The notes under the pieces: model-generated | What the model was told of the DNA's origin: nothing | Databases searched by the model: none | Seen by the model: the letters and a program-made list of their open reading frames with translations, nothing else | Source of the DNA: Pseudomonadales bacterium | GTDB lineage: Bacteria; Pseudomonadota; Gammaproteobacteria; Pseudomonadales; Halieaceae | Direction: 5' to 3' | Length of the DNA stretch: 64,000 nucleotides | Assembly: GCA_024234735.1 (NCBI GenBank) | Contig: JACKNV010000009.1 | Span: forward strand, 99,161-163,160 | Part shown: in pieces, positions 57,955 through 64,000 of the stretch | Numbering within the stretch: position 1 is the first letter of the stretch | Layout: every line of letters starts with the position of its first letter | Program-made: the position numbers and the translations under genes

Positions 57955-59886
57955 ATGTCTGAATTTCCGACCCACCCGGTACCCGCCAACTTCAAGGACG
58001 CCCATATCAATGCCGAGACGTACCAGGCCATGTACGAGCGCTCGCTCGAGGACCCGGACGGTTTCTGGGCGGAACAGGCCGAGGCCTTCCTCAGCTGGGA
58101 CAAACCCTGGGACAAGGTGGTCAGTTTCGACTTCGTCAAGGGCGAAGCCGCCTGGTTTGCCGGCGGCCAGTTGAATGTCAGTTACAACTGCATAGACCGG
58201 CACCTGCCCGAGCGCGCCGGCCAGACCGCATTCATCTGGGAGGGAGACGATCCGGCCGACAGCAGGCACATTACCTACGCCGAACTGAAGGAGAACGTCT
58301 GCAGGCTGGCCAACGTGCTCAAGGAGCGCGGCGTGGGCAAAGGCCACCGGGTGTGTATCTATATGCCGATGATTCCCGAGGCGGCCTACGCCATGCTGGC
58401 CTGCGCCCGGATCGGGGCAGTGCACTCGGTGGTCTTTGGCGGCTTCTCCCCGGAGGCCCTCAAGGATCGCATCCTGGACTCCGATTGCCAGACCCTGATC
58501 ACGGCCGACGAAGGCCTTCGCGGCGGCAGGCAGATTCCCCTGAAGCAAAATGCCGACGCCGCCCTGGCGGCCTGCCCCGATGTACACACCTGCCTGGTGG
58601 TGAAGCGCACCGGCGGCAACATCGGCTGGCAGGAGGGGCGCGATATCTGGTATCACGAGGCCACCGCGGGAGCTGCCGCCGAGTGCGCGCCGCAGCCCAT
58701 GGATGCCGAGGATCCGCTGTTCATCCTGTACACGTCCGGCTCCACCGGCAAGCCCAAGGGTGTGCTGCACACCACCGGTGGCTACCTGCTGCAGGCCGCC
58801 ATGACCTTCAAATACGTGTTCGATTACCGCGAGGGCGAAATTTACTGGTGCACCGCGGACGTGGGCTGGGTTACCGGCCACACCTATATCGTCTACGGCC
58901 CGCTGGCGAACGGCGCCACCTCGCTTATTTTCGAAGGGGTACCCACCTACCCGGACGCCGGGCGCTGCTGGGAAGTGGTGGATAAACACCAGGTCAACAC
59001 GTTTTATACCGCCCCCACGGCAATCCGCGCCCTGCACGCCGTGGGCAACGAGCCGGTAACACGCAGCTCGCGCGCCAGCCTGCGCCTGCTAGGCACCGTC
59101 GGCGAGCCCATCAACCCCGAGGCCTGGAACTGGTACTACGAGGTGGTGGGGGACTCCCGCTGCCCCATCGTCGACACCTGGTGGCAGACGGAGACCGGCG
59201 CCCACATGATCACCCCCCTGCCCGGCGCCATCCCCCTCAAGCCCGGCTCCGCCACGGTGCCGTTTTTCGGGGTCGACCTGGCGCTGCTCAACGAGGACGG
59301 CTCCGAGGTCCAGGGGGCCGGTGCCGGCTACCTGGTCGTCAAATCCTCCTGGCCCTCGCAGATCCGCACCGTATACGGCGATCACCAGCGCATGGTCGAT
59401 ACCTATTTCAAGAACTACCCCGGCTACTACTTCACCGGCGACGGCGCCTCCCGGGACGAGGACGGCTACTACTGGATCACCGGGCGGGTGGACGACGTGC
59501 TCAATGTTTCCGGCCACCGCATGGGAACCGCCGAAGTGGAGAGCGCCCTGGTGCTGCACGACAAGATCGCCGAGGCGGCCGTGGTGGGCTTTCCCCACGA
59601 TATCAAGGGGCAGGGCATCTACGCCTATGTCACCCCCATGCAGGGTGTCGAGCCATCCGAGGAATTGCGCGCCGAACTCATCGCCATGTGCGTCAAGGAA
59701 ATCGGCCCGATCGCCAAGCCCGATGTCATCCAGTGGGCGCCGGGGCTGCCGAAAACCCGCTCCGGCAAGATCATGCGCCGCATCCTGCGCAAGATCGCGG
59801 AGAACGAGTTGGACAGCCTGGGCGACACCAGCACCCTGGCCGACCCCACGGTGGTGGACAACCTGGTCAGCAACCGGCCTCAATAG
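57955..59886 (+). CDS. acs: Acetyl-CoA synthetase
   Basis: A 643-residue AMP-forming enzyme: LFILYTSGSTGKPKGVLHTT (P-loop), WCTADVGWVTGHTYIVYGPL, VDTWWQTETGAHMITPLPG and LPKTRSGKIMRRILRKIAEN, where the Lys is the known regulatory acetylation site. It activates acetate. It fits the catabolite-control context of the cbrAB/crcZ locus, but that link is inferred. Confidence 0.96.
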   Translation: MSEFPTHPVPANFKDAHINAETYQAMYERSLEDPDGFWAEQAEAFLSWDKPWDKVVSFDFVKGEAAWFAGGQLNVSYNCIDRHLPERAGQTAFIWEGDDPADSRHITYAELKENVCRLANVLKERGVGKGHRVCIYMPMIPEAAYAMLACARIGAVHSVVFGGFSPEALKDRILDSDCQTLITADEGLRGGRQIPLKQNADAALAACPDVHTCLVVKRTGGNIGWQEGRDIWYHEATAGAAAECAPQPMDAEDPLFILYTSGSTGKPKGVLHTTGGYLLQAAMTFKYVFDYREGEIYWCTADVGWVTGHTYIVYGPLANGATSLIFEGVPTYPDAGRCWEVVDKHQVNTFYTAPTAIRALHAVGNEPVTRSSRASLRLLGTVGEPINPEAWNWYYEVVGDSRCPIVDTWWQTETGAHMITPLPGAIPLKPGSATVPFFGVDLALLNEDGSEVQGAGAGYLVVKSSWPSQIRTVYGDHQRMVDTYFKNYPGYYFTGDGASRDEDGYYWITGRVDDVLNVSGHRMGTAEVESALVLHDKIAEAAVVGFPHDIKGQGIYAYVTPMQGVEPSEELRAELIAMCVKEIGPIAKPDVIQWAPGLPKTRSGKIMRRILRKIAENELDSLGDTSTLADPTVVDNLVSNRPQ

Positions 59887-59908
59887 CCACCGGCTTCGGC
59901 AACCCAGG

Positions 59909-59935
59909 GGCATGCCGCAGGGCATGCCTTTTTTT
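59909..59935 (+). terminator. Rho-independent terminator of acs
   Basis: GGCATGC-CGCAGG-GCATGCC followed by seven T residues, 23 bases after the acs stop. Confidence 0.9.
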
Positions 59936-59978
59936 GTATGCGCCAGGTATGGCGCATTGCGCCGTGACTGGCACACAC

Positions 59979-60010
59979 AAAAAAGGGGACGAGCCTCTCG
60001 GCACGTCCCC
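59979..60010 (-). terminator. Rho-independent terminator of pnp
   Basis: Minus strand GGGGACG...CGTCCCC followed by TTTTTT, about 20 bases after the pnp stop. Confidence 0.88.
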
Positions 60011-60030
60011 TGGTCGCGGGACCGGGCAGC

Positions 60031-62154
60031 CTATTCGGCCGCTTCCCGGGCGGGCTCCTGAGCGCTCGCCTCGTCCTCCAGCAACTCCTTGATGGAGAGC
60101 TTGATACGGCCACGCTGGTCCACGTCCAGCACCTTGACCTGGACTTCCTGACCTTCCTTGAGGTGGTCGGATACATTTTCCACCCGCTCGTTGGCGATCT
60201 GGGAAATGTGCACCAGGCCGTCCTTGCCGGGCAGGATATTGACGAAAGCGCCGAAGTCGACGATGCGGGCTACGGTACCGTTGTAGACGGCGCCCACCTC
60301 TGCCTCCGCAGTGATCTCCTCGATCAGGGCCACGGCCGCGTCACGCGCCGCCATGTCCTGGCCGAATACCCGCACAGTACCATCATCGTCGATATCGACA
60401 GTGGCGCCGGAGGCTTCGGTGATGGAGCGTATGGTTGCCCCACCCTTGCCGATAACGTCGCGGATCTTGTCGGAGTCGATCTTAAGGGTGATCATACTGG
60501 GCGCGTTTTCCGAGGTCACCTCGCGCGGCGCGCCCATTACTTCGTTCATCTGCCCGAGGATGTGCAGGCGGGCATGCTGGGCCTGCTCCAGGGCAACCTG
60601 CATGATCTGCTCGTTGATACCCTCGATCTTGATATCCATCTGCAGGGCGGTCACGCCTTCGGCGGTGCCGGCCACCTTGAAGTCCATGTCGCCGAGGTGA
60701 TCCTCGTCGCCCAGGATATCGGTGAGCACGGCGAACTGGTTGCCATCTTTCACCAGGCCCATGGCGATACCCGCCACCGGCGCCTTCAGCGGAACACCCG
60801 CGGCCATCATGGCCAGGGAGCCGACACACACAGAGGCCATGGAACTGGAGCCGTTGGATTCAGTGATTTCCGAAACCACGCGCACGGTATAGGGAAAATC
60901 GTCGGCTGAGGGCAGCACGGCGGCCAGCGCGCGGCGCGCCAGACGGCCGTGGCCCACTTCGCGACGCCCGGTAAAGCCGACACGGCCGGCCTCACCCACT
61001 GAATAGGGCGGGAAGTTGTAGTGCAGCATGAAGGGATCGCGGCGCTCCCCTTCCAGGGCGTCGATGATCTGGGCATCGCGGGTGGAGCCCAGTGTGACCG
61101 CGCCGATGGCCTGGGTTTCGCCACGGGTAAACAGGGCGGAACCGTGCACCTTGGCCAGCAGATCCACTTCGCAGGCGATGGGACGCACAGTGCGGTTGTC
61201 GCGGCCGTCGATACGTGCTTCACCGGCGAGAATGCGCTTGCGCACCAAGTTCTTCTCGACGCTCTTGAACACGTCCTTGACCTCGTCCGCAGAGGGGCCA
61301 CCCTCGACCGCCAGCGCGTCGACGCAGGCGCTGCGGATTTCGCCGACACGCTCGTAGCGAGCGGCCTTGTCGGTGATGCGGTAGGCCTCGCCGAGATCGG
61401 CCTTGGCCTGGGCTTCCACAGCCGCCAGCAGTTCCTCGTTGACCGCGGCGGGCTGCCAGTCCCAACGCGGCTTGCCGGCCTCGGCGACCAACTCGTTGAT
61501 CGCCTGGATGACCACCTGCATTTCCTGGTGGGCAAACAGTACCGCCCCCAGCATCTGGTCCTCACTCAGCTCTTTGGCCTCGGATTCCACCATGAGCACC
61601 GCGTCTTTGGTGCCGGCGACGACCATGTCCAGCTTGCTCTCGGCCAGCTCGGGATAGGTCGGGTTGAGCAGGTAGCCCTGCTGCTCGTTGAACCCCACCC
61701 GGGCACCCGCGATGGGGCCGTTGAAGGGGCAGCCGGAAATCGCCAGGGCAGCGGAGGTGCCGATCATGGCGGGAATATCCGGGTCGATGTGCTTGTCGGC
61801 GGACATCACCGTACAGATAACCTGTACCTCGTTCATGAAGCCGTTGGGAAACAGCGGACGAATGGGGCGGTCGATCAGGCGCGAAGTCAGGGTCTCCTTT
61901 TCGCTGGGACGGCCTTCACGCTTGAAGAAACCGCCGGGGATCTTGCCCACCGCGTAGGTTTTTTCCGTGTAGTGTACCGCCAGGGGGAAGAAGTCCCGGC
62001 CTTCACGTGCAGTTTTTTCGGCCACCACGGTGCACAGCACCGAGGTATTTTCGACGGTGACCAGCACCGCTCCGGAAGCCTGGCGCGCGATGCGGCCAGT
62101 TTCCAGAGTGACGCTCTGGCCACCGTACTGGAAGGTTTTGGTTACTGGATTCAC
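60031..62154 (-). CDS. pnp: Polyribonucleotide nucleotidyltransferase
   Basis: A 707-residue PNPase: two RNase PH repeats (first VLCTVVAEKTAREGRDFFPL and GGFFKREGRPSEKETLTSRL; second FTRGETQAIGAVTLGSTRDA and SNGSSSMASVCVGSLAMMAA), a KH domain (IRDVIGKGGATIRSITEASG) and an S1 domain (VARIVDFGAFVNILPGKDGL). It is the phosphorolytic exonuclease of the degradosome. It follows rpsO, the usual order. Confidence 0.97.
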   Translation of the reverse strand: MNPVTKTFQYGGQSVTLETGRIARQASGAVLVTVENTSVLCTVVAEKTAREGRDFFPLAVHYTEKTYAVGKIPGGFFKREGRPSEKETLTSRLIDRPIRPLFPNGFMNEVQVICTVMSADKHIDPDIPAMIGTSAALAISGCPFNGPIAGARVGFNEQQGYLLNPTYPELAESKLDMVVAGTKDAVLMVESEAKELSEDQMLGAVLFAHQEMQVVIQAINELVAEAGKPRWDWQPAAVNEELLAAVEAQAKADLGEAYRITDKAARYERVGEIRSACVDALAVEGGPSADEVKDVFKSVEKNLVRKRILAGEARIDGRDNRTVRPIACEVDLLAKVHGSALFTRGETQAIGAVTLGSTRDAQIIDALEGERRDPFMLHYNFPPYSVGEAGRVGFTGRREVGHGRLARRALAAVLPSADDFPYTVRVVSEITESNGSSSMASVCVGSLAMMAAGVPLKAPVAGIAMGLVKDGNQFAVLTDILGDEDHLGDMDFKVAGTAEGVTALQMDIKIEGINEQIMQVALEQAQHARLHILGQMNEVMGAPREVTSENAPSMITLKIDSDKIRDVIGKGGATIRSITEASGATVDIDDDGTVRVFGQDMAARDAAVALIEEITAEAEVGAVYNGTVARIVDFGAFVNILPGKDGLVHISQIANERVENVSDHLKEGQEVQVKVLDVDQRGRIKLSIKELLEDEASAQEPAREAAE

Positions 62155-62182
62155 AATTTTTCTCCAATTCTTTATATGGCTA

Positions 62183-62241
62183 CCGGGTCACCCGGGGCGG
62201 ACAGGTCGCTACCGCAGACGCCGCCACCCCGGGTAAACCGG
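62183..62241 (-). promoter_or_regulatory. Long hairpin between rpsO and pnp
   Basis: Minus strand ACCCGGGGTGGCGG pairs with CCGCCCCGGGT around a shorter GC-rich interior. An RNase III-processed hairpin in this spacing is known from E. coli pnp, so this is a likely processing or attenuation site. Confidence 0.65.
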
Positions 62242-62254
62242 CAGGTGATACGGC

Positions 62255-62524
62255 CTATCGACGCAGACCCAGCCGCTTGATCAGGCCGGTGTAGCGCGTG
62301 GCGTCCTTGCGCTTGAGGTAGTCCAGCAGCTTGCGGCGCTGATTTACCATGCGAATCAGGCCGCGACGCGAGTGGTGGTCATGCTTGTGCGACTTGAAGT
62401 GCCCCTGCAACTGCTCAATATTAGCGGACAGCAGCGCTATCTGTACTTCCGGGGAACCGGTGTCACCTTCACCTACCTGGTACTCCTTGACGATTTCCGC
62501 CTTGCGTTCAGCATTTAAAGCCAT
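62255..62524 (-). CDS. rpsO: 30S ribosomal protein S15
   Basis: An 89-residue S15: LNAERKAEIVKEYQVGEGDT, GSPEVQIALLSANIEQLQGH, FKSHKHDHHSRRGLIRMVNQ and RRKLLDYLKRKDATRYTGLI. The ATG at 62524 follows a GAGG-type site; an upstream in-frame extension lacks homology. Confidence 0.97.
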   Translation of the reverse strand: MALNAERKAEIVKEYQVGEGDTGSPEVQIALLSANIEQLQGHFKSHKHDHHSRRGLIRMVNQRRKLLDYLKRKDATRYTGLIKRLGLRR

Positions 62525-62576
62525 GTTACTTTCCTCTTGTTGAATCTGCCTCGGATGGTTGCCCACCCTTCATGAT

Positions 62577-62610
62577 AAAAAGAGCCTGTCCGTGCAGATT
62601 TACAGACAGG
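62577..62610 (-). terminator. Hairpin between truB and rpsO
   Basis: Minus strand CCTGTC-loop-GACAGG followed by CTCTTTTT, just after truB. It could be a weak terminator of the infB-rbfA-truB transcript or an attenuator for rpsO. Confidence 0.6.
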
Positions 62611-62616
62611 TTCGCG

Positions 62617-63555
62617 TCACCGTCCTCCGGTGACTATCAGTCGACGCGGCGCCACGCGCCCATCGTCCAATATCTCTCCCACGCCCAGGAACTCGCCGCT
62701 GTCCAGGGCGACGCGCACCATACCACCACAGGGTGCGTTTGGCACCTGTATGGCCTGCCCCTGGCGCATATAAAAGCCGCCCGATTCGCTCAGCTTTACC
62801 AGGGGCAGCGCTTTTACCGCCGCGTCCGCCGGCAGCAACAGGGCGTCCATCTGGGCCTCCCGCCCGTTGGCCTTGAGCGCCTCCAGGGTCGTCAGGGACA
62901 CGCTGTCCGCCAGGCTGAAGGGGCCCGCCTTGCTGCGGCGCAGGCTGGTGACGTGGGCGCCGCAGCCCAGCGCCCTGCCCAGGTCCTCGGCGATCGAGCG
63001 CACATAGGTACCCTTGCTGCATTCGAGGTAGATATCCACCTCGGCGCGGCAGCCGCCGCGAAACGCCAGCAGCTCGAGTTGCTGTATGACCACAGTGCGG
63101 GCCTTGCGTTCCACCTCCACACCCTGGCGCGCCAGTTTGTACAGCGGCTGGCCCTGGTGCTTGATCGCCGAGTACATGGGCGGGGTCTGCTCTATCTCGC
63201 CCCGGAAGGCCTGCAACGCCGCCGCCACCTGCGACTCGGTCATGGCCGCGGTATCGCAGGTTTGCAGTACCTGCCCCTCGGCGTCGCCGGTATCCGTGGC
63301 CACACCCAGGACAAAGGTGCTCTGGTAGGCCTTGTCTGCGTCCAGCAGAAACTGTGAAAACTTGGTCGCCTCACCGAAACACAGCGGCAGCACCCCGGTG
63401 GCCAGGGGGTCGAGGCTGCCGGTATGCCCCGCCTTGGCGGCGCCATACAGGCGCTTGGCCACTTGCAGGGCCCGGTTGGAACTCATGCCCTCGGGCTTGT
63501 CCAGCACCAGGATACCGTCCAGCGGGCGACCCCGCCGTTGCCGCTGCCTGGACAC
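62617..63555 (-). CDS. truB: tRNA pseudouridine(55) synthase
   Basis: A 312-residue TruB: LDGILVLDKPEGMSSNRALQ, the catalytic KAGHTGSLDPLATGVLPLCF (Asp in GSLDP), KAYQSTFVLGVATDTGDAEG and YVRSIAEDLGRALGCGAHVT. It makes pseudouridine 55 in tRNA. The GTG start lies 3 bases beyond the rbfA stop, so the two genes are co-translated. Confidence 0.95.
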   Translation of the reverse strand: MSRQRQRRGRPLDGILVLDKPEGMSSNRALQVAKRLYGAAKAGHTGSLDPLATGVLPLCFGEATKFSQFLLDADKAYQSTFVLGVATDTGDAEGQVLQTCDTAAMTESQVAAALQAFRGEIEQTPPMYSAIKHQGQPLYKLARQGVEVERKARTVVIQQLELLAFRGGCRAEVDIYLECSKGTYVRSIAEDLGRALGCGAHVTSLRRSKAGPFSLADSVSLTTLEALKANGREAQMDALLLPADAAVKALPLVKLSESGGFYMRQGQAIQVPNAPCGGMVRVALDSGEFLGVGEILDDGRVAPRRLIVTGGR

Positions 63556-63558
63556 GGG

Positions 63559-63960
63559 CTAATTGCCCTCATCGCTGTCGGTATCGCCCAGCCCCAGCTG
63601 GCGATCGGCATCGGTGGCCCGCCGTATCAGCTCCTCCAGGTGGCGCCCCTGGCCCACGCTGGTGTCAAAATAAAACCGCAGCTGCGGCACACTGCGCATG
63701 GTGGCGTCCCGGGACAACTGGGAGCGCAGGAATCCCGCCGCCTTGTTGAGGGCCGCGGCGGGCTCGCTGGCATCCTCGTCGGAGTCGCATCCCAGCGCGG
63801 TAAAGTAGACCCTGGCGTGTGCCAGGTCCCGGCTCACGTCGACCCCGGTGATGCTCACCATGCCGATGCGGGGGTCGCGCAACTCGTGCTGGATGAGCGC
63901 GGCCAGTTCCCGCTGCAAATAATCCGCCACCCGCTGGGTGCGACTGTATTCCTTTGCCAT
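63559..63960 (-). CDS. rbfA: Ribosome-binding factor A
   Basis: A 133-residue RbfA: EYSRTQRVADYLQRELAALI, RDPRIGMVSITGVDVSRDLA and VPQLRFYFDTSVGQGRHLEE. It is a 30S assembly factor. The acidic C-terminal tail (GDTDSDEGN) is common. It lies between infB and truB. Confidence 0.95.
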   Translation of the reverse strand: MAKEYSRTQRVADYLQRELAALIQHELRDPRIGMVSITGVDVSRDLAHARVYFTALGCDSDEDASEPAAALNKAAGFLRSQLSRDATMRSVPQLRFYFDTSVGQGRHLEELIRRATDADRQLGLGDTDSDEGN

Positions 63961-63974
63961 GCCGTGCCCGCCGC

Positions 63975-64000
63975 CTACAGCGTGCGGGCAATCTCCTTGA
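63975..64000 (-). CDS. infB: Translation initiation factor IF-2, last codons
   Basis: The minus strand ends KEIARTL then TAG, matching the C-terminus of IF-2 in related gammaproteobacteria, directly upstream of rbfA. Only eight codons are in the window, so the call rests on this ending and the fixed infB-rbfA order. Confidence 0.65.

Noticed and set aside
1..64000. tRNA or rRNA genes
   Set aside because: I looked for cloverleaf-like stretches with T-loop GTTCGAATC-type sequences in gaps and found none I can support.

Overview
The window is about 64 kb of chromosome from a GC-rich gammaproteobacterium. Gene order fits the marine Cellvibrionales/Halieaceae group, with pseudomonad-like synteny. 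The markers are ybeZ-ybeY-corC-lnt-leuS-lptE-holA, dksA-gluQ-cbrX-cbrA-cbrB-pcnB-folK-panB-panC and infB-rbfA-truB-rpsO-pnp. The taxon is inferred from order and protein character, not from a search.

Layout. 1-7.9 kb holds rRNA-maturation, envelope and translation housekeeping genes. 7.9-15.6 kb holds imuA and imuB of the SOS mutasome, each behind its own LexA box, with small stress and metabolic genes between and after them. 15.7-27.7 kb is an AT-richer block of short minus-strand genes, many separated by folded, palindromic attC-like sites. It ends at an attI-like core and a plus-strand remnant of an integron integrase. I read this as a sedentary chromosomal integron whose integrase has decayed. 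Its cassettes carry VOC proteins, a DUF1330 protein, a HigBA/RelE-type toxin-antitoxin pair, small membrane proteins, an ABM monooxygenase, a truncated rhodanese, and one IS3-family element at a cassette junction. The last mutasome gene, dnaE2, lies directly beyond the integrase remnant behind a third LexA box, so imuA, imuB and dnaE2 are spread over about 23 kb in three LexA-controlled units.

31-46 kb holds a DUF3604 protein, a PHB-depolymerase-like esterase, an exported Pcm, a 112-bp terminal-inverted-repeat element, argG, pyrC, rnt, an MMPL transporter operon, mpl, pyrophosphate-dependent phosphofructokinase next to inorganic pyrophosphatase, a VanY-like peptidase and sfsA. 46.7-59.9 kb is the dksA-gluQ-cbrXAB-pcnB-folK-dNK-panBC-acs block. 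Between cbrB and pcnB a sigma-54 promoter precedes a noncoding stretch with four A-R-N-type Hfq-binding runs and a repeated hairpin unit. This is a strong candidate for a CrcZ-like carbon-catabolite sRNA controlled by CbrB, apparently built from two ~180-nt copies. 60-64 kb is pnp, rpsO, truB, rbfA and the last codons of infB.

The most notable systems are (i) the split SOS mutasome with a decayed integron lodged between imuB and dnaE2, and (ii) the duplicated CrcZ-like RNA locus.
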